From Polyangiaceae bacterium (GTDB lineage: Bacteria; Myxococcota_A; Polyangia; Polyangiales; Polyangiaceae): DNA of 59,627 nucleotides. The notes under the pieces were generated by a model. The model had not been told where the DNA came from, did not search any database, and saw only the letters and a program-made list of their open reading frames with translations. The position numbers were made by a program, and so were the translations under genes. Where the stretch lies: positions 1-59,627 of the forward strand of contig WQYX01000020.1 of the NCBI GenBank assembly GCA_009781005.1, written 5' to 3'. This document shows positions 35,907 to 45,700 of this stretch, one piece after another. Every line of letters begins with the position of its first letter. Position 1 is the stretch's first letter.

Positions 35907-36050
35907 AGAACGCGTTTGATGACCGTTGCGAGCGACACGAGGCCAAGGCGGGCCCGAGGAGCCCGCGTAAGTGTACTTCTCGTACATGCGCAGGCACCGC
36001 AGGGCCCAACGCAGGCATCGTGGCGCGCAGCAGGTTAGCAAACGCGTTCG
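35907..36050 (+). repeat. Diverged family A-like element (copy 7)
   Basis: About 144 bp bounded by GAACGCGTTTGAT and the inverted CAAACGCGTTCG. The interior keeps the family order in reverse orientation: GAGGCCAAGGCGGGCCCGAG, then ACCGCAGGGCCCAACG and ATCGTGGC, compared with GAGGTCGAGGCGGGGCCGAG and ACCGCAGCGCAGGCCC in the standard copies. The terminal repeats have a different sequence but the same design. It follows the GlcD-like stop by one base. Confidence 0.7.
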
Positions 36051-36350
36051 ATCGCAGCGGCGCGCGGTCGCCGCGGCATCGGTGCATCGCGATCGCATGT
36101 GCGGGTGAGGCGAGGTGCGCGGTCTCGCGCGCGCCTCGATCGCTCGAGCGTTCTCTTCGTCATGCTCGTGAGGAATGCTCTCTCCTGCGAGTTTGATCGG
36201 GTTGGCGTGCTCGCACAGAAGAGGCGAACCCTCGTTTCGGCACCCTCCGTGCTCTGTCACGGCAACCGAAGCGTCCGCGCATGTCGGCGGTTGCTCGAGC
36301 TCCAGGAGGGATGGGTGCGAGCGGAGGAATGCAACGGGAAGGCGGGAGCG
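36051..36350. other. Leader region before the protease gene
   Basis: Open reading frames here are in-frame extensions of the protease gene, but they are Arg-rich and lack any signal peptide, so I treat them as non-coding. The promoter of the protease gene probably lies here; no clear boxes seen. Confidence 0.45.
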
Positions 36351-37445
36351 ATGGCGATGTTGGCGCTCGCGTCCATCGCCGTTTTCTCGCATGCGTGCGA
36401 TGCGCCGGACGCGCCCCCGGCCGTGCCTGATGCAGACACGCCCGAAGCGAACGTCGTCGTCAAAGTTGGACAGTGCACCGGCTCACTCATCACGCCGCGC
36501 GTCGTGCTCACCGCAAGCCACTGCATCAATGGCGCGGAGAAGCCCGCAGGACCCGACGCCGTGCCGTGTTCGGGCGACAAGGCACCGTACGTCAGCGTGG
36601 GACCCGCGTGGCTGGAACCAGAGGCCGTCGTCCAGAGCATCACGTCCGTGACGAAAGTGGAGGAGTGCCAGCCCACCGACAAAAGCGGTGAAGATCTCGC
36701 GCTCGTGTATCTGATCGATCCGATCACGCAGGATGCGGGGCGCGGCTCGTGGAGCGTGCCGCGCGTCGTGCGCCCGAGTCTCGTTCCTCCTTCAAGCAAT
36801 CACGATCACTTCGACGGGGATATGGCCTTCTCCGGATATTCGCCGTGGGACGACGACTATAAGACGTGGGTCTTTTCGACGCGCCGGATCCAGCCGCTCA
36901 CGAACGTTCGCATCGGGCACGACGATCAAAATGGCGGCGCAACCTTCAATTTCGACCTGCCCTCTGGCGTGCACGCGGGTGATTCGGGGGGCCCCTTGTT
37001 CGCCGAGCGTTCCGACGGATCGCGCGATCCGATCGGCGTCCTCTCTCAAGCGCGCGGGCAGACCTGCTATCTGTCGGACGTTACGTCGCCGTCGAACAAG
37101 CAATGGGTGCTCGACCACGTGACCGAAGAGAACGTCGGCACGATGGCGAAGAGTGGGATCTTGCCAGCTTACGTGGCGCACACCGCGAAGTGGCTCGAGC
37201 GGCATGGCAAGGCGCCGGACGATTGGTGGGGTGAGCTCGATAGCTCGGGACCGTGCGACACCGTTCACGACGCGGATTGCGACGGCTGGTGGGATCAGCC
37301 AGATGCCGCGCACCCCCTGCACGACAACTGCCCGACGATTCCCAATCCATCCCAGCTCGACTCCGACGACGACGGCATCGGCGACGCGTGCAGCCCCTTG
37401 GATGCATCGAGCCCGGTGAGCTTCGCTGGGGCGACCATCGAGTAG
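36351..37445 (+). CDS. Trypsin-like serine protease lipoprotein with C-terminal TSP3 motif
   Basis: 364 residues from the ATG at 36351, preceded by GGGAG. The N-terminus MAMLALASIAVFSHAC is a lipoprotein signal. The chymotrypsin-fold triad is visible as TASHC (His), GEDLALVYL (Asp) and GDSGGPL (Ser), so it should be active. Residues ~300-350 hold a calcium-binding thrombospondin type 3-like motif (DADCDGWWDQ, DNCPTIPNPSQLDSDDDGIG, DAC), which in myxobacteria often sits on surface or secreted proteins. It is probably anchored in the outer membrane or periplasm. Confidence 0.88.
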   Translation: MAMLALASIAVFSHACDAPDAPPAVPDADTPEANVVVKVGQCTGSLITPRVVLTASHCINGAEKPAGPDAVPCSGDKAPYVSVGPAWLEPEAVVQSITSVTKVEECQPTDKSGEDLALVYLIDPITQDAGRGSWSVPRVVRPSLVPPSSNHDHFDGDMAFSGYSPWDDDYKTWVFSTRRIQPLTNVRIGHDDQNGGATFNFDLPSGVHAGDSGGPLFAERSDGSRDPIGVLSQARGQTCYLSDVTSPSNKQWVLDHVTEENVGTMAKSGILPAYVAHTAKWLERHGKAPDDWWGELDSSGPCDTVHDADCDGWWDQPDAAHPLHDNCPTIPNPSQLDSDDDGIGDACSPLDASSPVSFAGATIE

Positions 37446-37493
37446 CCCCTGTCAGCGAGGAGGCATACTGGAGTATGTCGACGACGAGCAACG

Positions 37494-38372
37494 ATGAAGA
37501 TCCCGGATGCTTCCGCAGCGCCGTCATGCAATCGCGACGAGGGTGATGAGCCGCGCCTACGCGATCTGCTCGACTTCGGTGGTGACTCTCTCTCGGCGAT
37601 CGAGCGCTGGCAGATTGGTTTCATGCGGCGCTCGTTCGAACCCGGGATGCTCGATCGCGCGATTCGCGGTCTTCAGCGCCATGTTGGCGCAAACTGGATC
37701 GAAGCGTCCATTCGCAACTTGCGTCTCGTCTACGGACGCGATCGTCTCCCGACGTTCGACCCCGCCAAGAGCTACGTCGTGGTGTCGAATCACAGAAGCT
37801 TCTTCGATCTGTACGTCGTCACGGCGTACCTCGTGAAGCAAGGCATGGCTCACCGGCTCGTGTTTCCGGTGCGTTCGAATTTCTTCTACGACACGCCGGC
37901 GGGCTTCGTCGTCAATGGCATCATGAGTTTCTTTGCCATGTACCCGCCGGTCTTTCGCGAACGGCACCGCGCGATGATGAACCTCGCGAGCCTCGACGAA
38001 GTCGTGCGTCTGCTCAGGCGCGGTGGGGCCTTCGTGGGGTTGCACCCGGAAGGCACGCGCAACCAATCGGTTGATCCTTACGCGCTTCTCCCGGCGCAGG
38101 GTGGTGTGGGACGCATCATTCACGCCTCGCGCGCAGAGGTCATCCCTGCCTTCATCAATGGCTTGGGCAACGACATCGTCAAGCAGGTCGCGAGCAACTA
38201 CACGAAGAAAGGAACGCCGGTGACGGTGGTCTTCGGTGCTCCCGTCGACTTCGGCGACATGCTCGACGCACCTGCAAGTCCAAAGCACCACAAGCGCATC
38301 TCCGAGCACGCGCTCGACGCCATCCGCAAGCTTGGCGAAGAGGAGCGGGCGATTCGAGCAACGCTATGTTGA
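37494..38372 (+). CDS. 1-acyl-glycerol-phosphate acyltransferase-family protein (PlsC-like)
   Basis: 292 residues. The HX4D catalytic motif appears as SNHRSFFDLYV and the glycerophosphate-binding EGTR as GLHPEGTRNQS; a hydrophobic segment near FVVNGIMSFFAMYP may bind the membrane. A ~45-residue charged N-terminus precedes the fold. It would acylate lysophosphatidate or a related lipid on the inner leaflet. The lipid kinase at 38972 on the opposite strand may act in the same lipid pathway. Confidence 0.88.
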   Translation: MKIPDASAAPSCNRDEGDEPRLRDLLDFGGDSLSAIERWQIGFMRRSFEPGMLDRAIRGLQRHVGANWIEASIRNLRLVYGRDRLPTFDPAKSYVVVSNHRSFFDLYVVTAYLVKQGMAHRLVFPVRSNFFYDTPAGFVVNGIMSFFAMYPPVFRERHRAMMNLASLDEVVRLLRRGGAFVGLHPEGTRNQSVDPYALLPAQGGVGRIIHASRAEVIPAFINGLGNDIVKQVASNYTKKGTPVTVVFGAPVDFGDMLDAPASPKHHKRISEHALDAIRKLGEEERAIRATLC

Positions 38373-38460
38373 ATCTGTGGCGGCTGATCGCTGTACGCTC
38401 ACGTGGGTCGTCACGCCGCTCTCGCCGTCGGGCCCCAGGCCAAGGTAGTCTGCGCGAAAC

Positions 38461-38874
38461 ATGAGCAAGGAAGCTCTCGTCAGTGCAGTCAAGCAGATCG
38501 TCGCGATCTCTCGGAGTGGTGATGCGGAAGCGTCGTTCGACGGATACGCGCGGCTCTTCAATCAACCGTGGTTCTCGTCGAATCGGCCTGAGGATCAGCG
38601 CCAGGCGCTCAAACTTTTCGTGCTGGCAAAGCGCGTCGGGCAGCCGAGCGCAAGGCTCCTCGAGGCGTATCGCGCAGCGATCGCACCACTCACCGAGCTC
38701 GTCTCCGTACTCGGTGAGCCCGAAGATTTCGAGATGCTCGGCGTCTGCCATCTCATGGTCGGCAACGAAGAAGCCGCATCGAACCTGTTTCGTCGCGGAC
38801 TCGCCCTCGAACGCGATCGCGATCCGGCATCGGATTTGTGCGGCCGCCTGATGACCCGCGTCGCGTCCATTTAG
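38461..38874 (+). CDS. Hypothetical helical (TPR-like) protein
   Basis: 137 residues, no signal peptide. Predicted to be helical throughout, with a C-terminal pair of helices resembling one TPR unit (EMLGVCHLMVGNEEAASNLF, then RRGLALERDRD). No family recognised. Its TAG stop shares bases with a family B hairpin. It lies 88 bases after the PlsC-like gene. Confidence 0.6.
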   Translation: MSKEALVSAVKQIVAISRSGDAEASFDGYARLFNQPWFSSNRPEDQRQALKLFVLAKRVGQPSARLLEAYRAAIAPLTELVSVLGEPEDFEMLGVCHLMVGNEEAASNLFRRGLALERDRDPASDLCGRLMTRVASI

Positions 38875-38946
38875 GGCGGCCACAGGGGGCCGCCCCTACG
38901 AATGCGTTTTGTTGGTTGTAGGGGCAGGCCCCCGTGCCTGCCCCCC
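38874..38946. repeat. Family B inverted REP pair, copy 3
   Basis: Left hairpin GGGCGGCCACAGGGGGCCGC then CCCTAC, an 18-base spacer, and right hairpin GTAGGGGCAGGCCCCCGTG with CCTGCCCC. Compared with copy 1 the two hairpin types are swapped, so the two REP types are interchangeable. It lies between convergent genes and is a good candidate for a bidirectional terminator. Confidence 0.85.
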
Positions 38947-38971
38947 GTATACCCGAAGGATCTCTGTCTGC

Positions 38972-39925
38972 TCAGGCGCGCAAGACGAGGGCGCGCGGTA
39001 CGACTTCGACCGATACCGGCAAGCTGCCCAGCGGTTCGCCGTCGACGTCGAGAAGGTAGGCGCTTCTCGCGTCGTCGTTTGCGATCTCCAGCGAGAACTT
39101 CTCGCCGCGAATGTGCACGGTGCTCGGCTGCCGGACGTGCGTGCCCTTGTAGATGCTGCTCCCTGCCGTGAACGCGAGACCGGCCTTCGACGTCGCGCCG
39201 AGCGCGATGAGATCGAGCGCACCGTCGTCGATGGCCGCCATGGGAGCCACGTGCATGCCGCTGCCGAAATAACGACCATTGCAGACTGCAATCATGTACG
39301 AGCGGATTCGGTGCTCCTCCGTGGCGCCGGCCCGCGTGACGTTGCACACGATGTTGCCGAGGCGCACGTTGATGAGCGCGCGCGCCGCCGCGCCGAAGTA
39401 CGCGATCGTGGGGCCAAACGCGCGCGATGAATCGGCGATGTAGCGGTCGACGAGGCCGCCCATGCCTGCGGACAGAACGTTGACGAAGTAATGTGCGGCC
39501 TTGCCCCCGCCCGTGAATCTGCCAACGTCGAGCGCTCGTGTGCGGCCGCTCGCGATCGCTTCGAGGTATTTGTCGAGCCGGTGATCGATGCCGAGCGTCT
39601 TGCGGAAGTCGCCGCCCGTCCCGAGCGCGATGATCCCGAGCTCGGTTGCGTTCGCGCCGTTGCCGCCGCGAACACCATGAAGCTCGCGTGCTGCCATCAG
39701 GCCGTTGACGACTTCGTGCAGCGTGCCGTCGCCGCCGACTGCGATGACGAGTGGGTGGCCCGCGAGCGCACCGTCGCGCGCGAGCTCGACGCCGTGACCC
39801 TGGCGATCGGTCATCGCGATCTCGACGGGTCCGAGCGCACGCTCGATCGCGGTTCGCATGGCGCTGAATGTTCGCGCCGTGGTTCCCCCGCCGGAGCGCG
39901 GATTGACGACGAGCAGCGGCTTCAC
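38972..39925 (-). CDS. Diacylglycerol kinase-like lipid kinase
   Basis: 317 residues from a GTG that overlaps the TGA of the epimerase gene (GTGA). DAGK catalytic domain: LLVVNPRSGGGTTART at the start, the nucleotide loop AVGGDGTLHEVVNG, LGTGGDFRKTLGI, and the C-terminal DDGALDLIALG. It probably phosphorylates a diacylglycerol, sphingoid or undecaprenol-like lipid. Coupling to the epimerase suggests a joint role in modifying a lipid or lipid-linked sugar. Confidence 0.9.
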   Translation of the reverse strand: MKPLLVVNPRSGGGTTARTFSAMRTAIERALGPVEIAMTDRQGHGVELARDGALAGHPLVIAVGGDGTLHEVVNGLMAARELHGVRGGNGANATELGIIALGTGGDFRKTLGIDHRLDKYLEAIASGRTRALDVGRFTGGGKAAHYFVNVLSAGMGGLVDRYIADSSRAFGPTIAYFGAAARALINVRLGNIVCNVTRAGATEEHRIRSYMIAVCNGRYFGSGMHVAPMAAIDDGALDLIALGATSKAGLAFTAGSSIYKGTHVRQPSTVHIRGEKFSLEIANDDARSAYLLDVDGEPLGSLPVSVEVVPRALVLRA

Positions 39926-40974
39926 GCGATTTTCTCGGAGCCGTCGAGATCCGGCCAGACGACGCCGCGGTCGCGAAGATCCGCGACGGTGTCCGCGAGC
40001 GTCGTGATGGGATCGCGCGGCGTCCAACCGAGCTCCGTCTCTGCGCGCGTCGCGTCGAGGTACCAATAGAAATGCGCCATGTCGAGGCTCACCGGATCGA
40101 CGGCGAAGTCGATTCCGAAGCGCGTTGCCATTCGCTCGAGCACGGACGTGCCGGTGTGTGCGAGCTCGCGCGCGCGCTTGCCGGCCGGCATGATCATCCA
40201 CGGTCTGTGCACGCCCGAGACGCGCTCGAGCCGCGCGAAGAACAAACGAACGGTGAGGTTGCATGCGCCGAGGAGGTAGCGCCGCCCCGACACGCCGTGA
40301 TCCATGGCGAGGCACATGCCTTCCGCCGCATCACGCGCATCGACGTACGACATGCCGCCCGGTGGGATCGCGGGGATCTTTCGCTCGAGAAAGAGGCGCA
40401 CGTCTTGGGTGGATGATCCGTTCACGTCGCCCGGGCCCAAGAGCAGCGTTGGGTTGATGCAGATGACTGCAAACAATTCACCCGTTGGAAGCAGCGCTCC
40501 GTTACGTTCGAGCGCCGCCTTCTCCGCAAAGAGCTTCGAGCGGTAGTACGGCCATCGGTTCAGGATGCCGATCGGCGGCTCGTCGTCCTCGGTCGATACG
40601 AGATCGGGATCTTCGCTGACGGCGATGGTGCCGCTCGTGGACGCGACGACCGCGCGACGGATGCCGCATGCGATGGCAGCATCCAGCACGTTGCGTGTAC
40701 CTTGCACGTTGATGTGCTGGAGCTCCTCGGCGTCCTCGGCTCTCCTCGAAACTTTCCCTGCACAATGCAAGAGACCATCGCAACGGGCCTTCCGGAGAGC
40801 TCGTTCAACGCTTGCGCGATCGAGAATGTTGGCTCTCAGGATCTCGACCTCGGGTGGCAGATCCGCCCCGTTGCCGCGCACGAGGGCGATGACCGCGTGG
40901 CCTCGATCCCGGAGGGCGCGGACGACATGCCGTCCGAGAAAACCCGTAGCCCCCGTGACAACGTAGCGGCTCAC
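39922..40974 (-). CDS. NAD-dependent epimerase/dehydratase (extended SDR)
   Basis: 350 residues from a GTG. Rossmann motif VVTGATGFLGRHVV at the N-terminus, LLHCAGKVSR, VASTSGTIAVSE and the active-site YxxxK in WPYYRSKLFAEK. It resembles dihydroflavonol-reductase or 3-beta-hydroxysteroid dehydrogenase-like SDRs that act on sterol, terpenoid or sugar substrates. It overlaps the lipid kinase gene by four bases. Confidence 0.88.
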   Translation of the reverse strand: MSRYVVTGATGFLGRHVVRALRDRGHAVIALVRGNGADLPPEVEILRANILDRASVERALRKARCDGLLHCAGKVSRRAEDAEELQHINVQGTRNVLDAAIACGIRRAVVASTSGTIAVSEDPDLVSTEDDEPPIGILNRWPYYRSKLFAEKAALERNGALLPTGELFAVICINPTLLLGPGDVNGSSTQDVRLFLERKIPAIPPGGMSYVDARDAAEGMCLAMDHGVSGRRYLLGACNLTVRLFFARLERVSGVHRPWMIMPAGKRARELAHTGTSVLERMATRFGIDFAVDPVSLDMAHFYWYLDATRAETELGWTPRDPITTLADTVADLRDRGVVWPDLDGSEKIA

Positions 40975-41104
40975 GGCCGCTATCTAAGCTGCGGCCCCTC
41001 GGAAGCCAAGCAGATCCCGGGTAGTCTGACCGCGTGGAAGATGGCGACGAAGCACTCGAGTGAGAGAAACTCCGAGGGGTTGGCGAGCCGTGTAGTATCG
41101 CCGC

Positions 41105-41695
41105 ATGCAGTTTGCGGATCCTCGGGAGAGCGCAACGGCGTACCTCGTTCTGCGACAACTCTACGACGGCGACGTCATCGACTGGCCCATCGCGGACGAT
41201 CATCCGCTGCGTCCTATCTTCGTCACGCTCGAGTCGCAGGGCTTCGTGGCGCGGTGGGATCGAATGTGGCCGCTGTCGGATCGTTATCGCCTCACCGACA
41301 AAGGCATTGCCGCCATTGAAGCCGTCTACCGCCCGGCCGGTGCCGAAGCCTTCTTCCAAGACTTGCGCCAACGAAATTTGAGTCCCGCCGATCGGCGCGC
41401 GTACCTCCAATCTCGTGGCGTCGATCCGGTGCTCTGGCCCGTGTTGCACGATCCCTCGACCCACTGGAGCACCTACGCGACCGTCGGATCCCGGTATCAC
41501 GCCTACGTTTGGGAGGACTTCGCTCCGCCAAAGATGAAGCGCGCATCGAGAGAGAAAGCGGAACGGATCCAAGGTGGCGGCGGACCGCGGGCCATTCATC
41601 CTCGTCATCGTCCGCAGCACATCGTCGATCTCGATCGATACGGGTACGATCGTCACGATCATCCGTCGGCAACGACCGACTACGACGTTTCTTGA
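41105..41695 (+). CDS. Winged-helix-like hypothetical protein, first gene of the GT/radical SAM operon
   Basis: 196 residues. Residues ~10-75 look like a winged helix-turn-helix (LVLRQLYDGDVIDWPI, VTLESQGFVARW, YRLTDKGIAAIEAV). The remainder (LQSRGVDPVLWPVLHD, VWEDFAPPKMKRA) is unfamiliar and the C-terminus is His-rich. Its TGA overlaps the ATG of the glycosyltransferase gene (TGATG). It could regulate the operon or act as an adaptor; no family recognised. Confidence 0.6.
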   Translation: MQFADPRESATAYLVLRQLYDGDVIDWPIADDHPLRPIFVTLESQGFVARWDRMWPLSDRYRLTDKGIAAIEAVYRPAGAEAFFQDLRQRNLSPADRRAYLQSRGVDPVLWPVLHDPSTHWSTYATVGSRYHAYVWEDFAPPKMKRASREKAERIQGGGGPRAIHPRHRPQHIVDLDRYGYDRHDHPSATTDYDVS

Positions 41696-42795
41696 TGCGC
41701 GCTTTGCGGATCATGCTCGTTGCGAACGACGGCTTGTCCGCCGGGCACGTTGCGCGCGCGCTCGCCATCGCGCGGAGGCTTCCGCAACGCGCCGAGCACC
41801 GCGGGATCTGCGTGCAGTTGCTTCTCGTGACGACCTCTCGAGCCAACGCCCTGATGGTGAACGAAGATCTCGCGATCGTACAGATGCCGTCCCCTTCGTC
41901 CGCACGCCGCGCCGGGTTCTCCGATCTCGAGCGGCGGCATCTCGTTCGCAGTGCGCTCGAGGGTGTCGCTTCTGCTTTTTCACCGGACGTGATCGTCGTC
42001 GATACGTTTCCTTCCGGCGCGCATCGGGAACTCGCTGGCCTCGGAGTCGATCACGCAAAGCGTGTCCTCGTCCGGCGCGCCGTTCCCAAAGAACGAAGCA
42101 CCGACGAACGCCTCACCTCGGGCCTCACCGACGTCGACCTCGTGATCGTCGCCGATGATCCGCGAGCCCACGAGATCACGCTGCCTGTTCGATCCGTTCG
42201 GGTTCCACCGATCACGATGTACGAAGCCAGCGAAGCACGTTCGAGACGAGAGGCCCGCGAGCAGCTCGGGCTCGGAGAACAGGGACGAGTCGTCTTAATC
42301 GCCGCGGGTGGTGGCGGTGATGCGGACGCCGTCGCTCGCTCGTTCGAGATTCGCGATCACGTCGCTCGCCACGCGCAGAGCGACACGACCGCGGTCGTTG
42401 CCGAGGGCCCGATCTCCGTTGCCCATCGCACCATGAAGCCCCACGTCCGCACGATCCGCGTTGCGCCCGTGCAACCGCTTCTCGCTGCCTTCGATGGCGC
42501 GTTTGCTCCTGCCGGATACAACACGGCACACGAGCTCGCGAAGGCGAAAGTGCCTGCAGCTCTGTTCGCTCAACCGCGCCCCTACGACGATCAGGCCGGA
42601 CGCGCGGCTCGCTTCGAGGCCGCGGGACTGGCGATGAAGCTTGACGATATTGATGAGGCGAGCATCGCTGCGGCTCTCGATTGGATGTCAACGGCGAGAT
42701 GGAGCGCATGCATCGAAGCGGGTGGGGCTGATCGCGCAGCAGACGCCATCCTCGATCTCGTGATGGGTACGATGCCGAAACGGAGGGAGGAGTGA
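41695..42795 (+). CDS. GT28/MurG-like glycosyltransferase, stand-alone
   Basis: 366 residues from the ATG at 41695. GT-B fold: the N-terminal MLVANDGLSAGHVARALAIA carries a G-x-GH-like acceptor loop; the C-terminal half holds the nucleotide-sugar region (VVLIAAGGGGDADAV and APAGYNTAHELAKAKVPAAL). It is paralogous to the first module of the next gene (compare VGLGHLVRATTLA and SQAGYNAVAELRSLEKPAIL), so the operon has two GT28-like units. The likely role is transfer of a sugar from a nucleotide donor to an unknown acceptor. It overlaps the next gene by four bases. Confidence 0.8.
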   Translation: MRALRIMLVANDGLSAGHVARALAIARRLPQRAEHRGICVQLLLVTTSRANALMVNEDLAIVQMPSPSSARRAGFSDLERRHLVRSALEGVASAFSPDVIVVDTFPSGAHRELAGLGVDHAKRVLVRRAVPKERSTDERLTSGLTDVDLVIVADDPRAHEITLPVRSVRVPPITMYEASEARSRREAREQLGLGEQGRVVLIAAGGGGDADAVARSFEIRDHVARHAQSDTTAVVAEGPISVAHRTMKPHVRTIRVAPVQPLLAAFDGAFAPAGYNTAHELAKAKVPAALFAQPRPYDDQAGRAARFEAAGLAMKLDDIDEASIAAALDWMSTARWSACIEAGGADRAADAILDLVMGTMPKRREE

Positions 42796-45700
42796 GGATT
42801 GCCTTTCACGCCATCAACGGCGTTGGGCTCGGGCACCTCGTTCGAGCGACGACGCTGGCGACCGAAATGCGGTCGCTCATGCCGGGTATCCAGATCCTCG
42901 TCCTCACGAATGCGCGCGACACGACGATGCTGTCAAAGGCGAAGCTCGATTTCGTTCAGCTTCCGCCGCGGTTGAACGAGCCTCATGCCGATCCGGATCG
43001 GTGCCTCTTGGCGCTTCCCGAGGCGCTCGAAGAGACCGCGCTCGCATCTGCGCTCGACGCCTTCGAACCGGACCTGGTGGTGTTCGATACGCATGCTCCG
43101 ATGAGCCTCGTTCGGTACACGGCGACGATCGGAGCACGTGCCGTGCTGGTCCTGCGCGAGCTTCGTCCCGAGGCGCTCCGGTCCTTCGTGGCGAGCGGAG
43201 CTGCGACTTCGTTCGATCGCATCGTCCTGCCGCATGAGCCCGGCGAAGTCGACGTGGAGCCGCTCGATGGTGCGCCCGTCGTCTTGGTGGGGCCGATCGT
43301 TCGAGACATGACGGCGCGCCGGACGCGAGCGCGACGAGATCGACTGCGAGTCGTTGCGATGGCAGGAGGCGGCGGTCAGCCGGTTGATGCGCGTCGCTAT
43401 GTGCGTGCGGTCGCGGACGCTCACCTGCTTGCTCGTGCGCGCATCCCGCGGCTCGAGACGACGCTCGTCGTCGGTCCTTACGGCAGTCCACCTGCGAATC
43501 TCGAACGCTACGAAGGTCTGTCGATCGTTCGTCAGGCAAAGGATCTCCCGGCGCTCCTTGCCGACGCGGCGCTCGTCGTTTCGCAAGCCGGTTACAACGC
43601 GGTCGCCGAGCTTCGCTCTCTCGAGAAGCCTGCCATCTTGGTCCCTGGTCATCGAAAGGCGGAAGATCAACGGGCGCGTGCGCTCCGCCTCCAGCGCGCG
43701 AAAGTTGCTGTCATCGCGAGGCCAGAAGCTCGATCCATCGCCGATCGGATCGAGAAACTTTTGTGCACGCCCGGAGCGCTCGAAGCGATGTCGCGCGCTC
43801 ACGCGAAGGTGCGGCAGAGACCGAACAACCGCGCTGCAGCACGAGCCGTCTTGCATCCCCTCGTGCGCGAGACCGATCGGCCGCCCAGGGTGGTTCTCGT
43901 AGCCCACGACTTCGCACCCAAGTTGGGTGGGATGGAGACTGCGGCGCAGACACTCGCAGAGCGTCTCACGCTGCGCGGCGCGGACGTGCATGTCTACACG
44001 TCGAGTCGTCTCGGTGCCGAAACGGCGAGCGGTCTGCCCAGCGTTCGCGCTCTTTATCGGCCGCTTCCACCGCCGCAGCGCATCGACCTATCGAGCGATC
44101 TCCTGCTGACCATTGACGCGGCTCTTCGGGACGCGCCCGACGTCATCCATCTTTGCAACGCGGGCCTCGGGCCTTGGGTCTCGGCGCTCAGAGCGGCGTT
44201 GCCGTGTGTCGTCACCGCAAACGTGCATGGCAACGATCTGCTCTCGCCCTGGGTACATCCTGGCGACTTCCTCGAGTCGTACCGCGCGGCGCAAATCGAC
44301 GGCCTCTCGGCGACGGACGCAGTGTTCTGCGTGTCGCATTTCTCCCGTGCGCTTGCGCAAGCAAGAGGCGTTCATCCATCCGTTCTTCACACGATCGAAA
44401 ACGGAGTGGATCCCTCGCGCTTTGCCAGAGGCGATAAAACCTCGGATCTTCGACGTCGTTTGGGTCTCTGCCCCGAAGACGAAGTCATTCTGACGGTGTC
44501 GCGCCTCGCACCGCGCAAGGGTCATCGCACCGTCCTTCACGCCGTCGCTCGACTCGCCGAGCAGCGGCCGCACTTGAAGTACGTCTTCACCGGGTCGAGT
44601 CGAGCGCTCGAGACGGAGCTCGCGGCGCTCGCACGAGAGCTCGGGATCGCCTCTCGCGTCGTTGTGGCGGGCTTCATCTCGAACGATGAACTGCCGAGCC
44701 TCTATCGGATGGCAAACGTCTTCGCTCTGTTGGTCGATCCCGCGGACGACGACGTGGAAGGCTTCGGCATTGCGCTGCTCGAAGCCGCAGCGAGCGGCAT
44801 CTGCGCGGTTGCATCGCGATGCGGAGGGATCTCCGAAGCCGTCGTGGATGAAGAGACGGGGCTTCTCGTCCCTTCCGGAGATGCGGGGGCCGCGGCGCAG
44901 GCATTTCAGCGCCTCTTGGGCGACCCTTCGATGGCGCGTCGCTTCGGAGAGCGAGGTCGCGAGCGCGTAGTCGAGTGCTTCACCGATCTGCATGCGGCCG
45001 ATCGCGCGCTCGACGTGTGGACGGCGATCCTCGCGTGTGGGCCGCGAACACCAACGGGGAACGATCCTCGACGAGCCGTCGAGCTCGTGAGAAGCGCGCA
45101 GCGGCATGCGGAGAGCCGTCGACAAGAGCGACGTAACCGCCTGCAAGCATGGCGTCGCGTCATCGATCGAGGAGAGCAGATACGCCTTCGCGCAACGAGT
45201 GACGGCGCGCGCGTTCTTCCGGAGGCGCTCGCCGATTGCATCACCCTGGGTCATCGGCCGCGCGTCGAAGTTCAATTGCGAACGTTCACCGAGCCCGACT
45301 TCCACCGTTACGCGCTGCCCGCGGTCTCCGAAATCAATCTTGTCCACGGGGTTCCCCATCGCTCGGCGGACGCTATTTTCACGGCGTTGCGAAGGGCACC
45401 AGCGGAGGCGCTCGAGCGCGTCCGGATCGTGCGGCTCTTTCTGACGCACGAGGCTCGAGCAAGCACCGCGCTCACGGTGGCTTCGGTGACGGAGGCCCAC
45501 GCACTTCGCCGGTTCTTCAGCGATCGGGGGGTGACCGTGGTGCCGCCTCCGGAGTTGATGCGATACCTGTCGGACGTGCCCGCGGGCGGACCCGAGACGG
45601 GCATGATCGAGCCGACGAATCTCTGCAACCTCGCCTGCCCCACGTGTCCCACGGGAACCGGCAAGATCAAGCCGCTCCCACCGATGACGATGGAACGGTT

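Noticed and set aside
7413..36050. Family A repeats as an array such as CRISPR
   Set aside because: Copies are 3 to 9 kb apart, in both orientations, with genes between them and no cas genes.
36099..36350. An upstream start for the protease gene
   Set aside because: The added ~84 residues are Arg-rich without a signal sequence, whereas the ATG at 36351 has a ribosome site and begins a lipoprotein signal.
40975..41104. A precursor peptide gene ahead of the GT/radical SAM operon
   Set aside because: The gap contains only frames of about ten codons with no ribosome site, so no precursor is supported.
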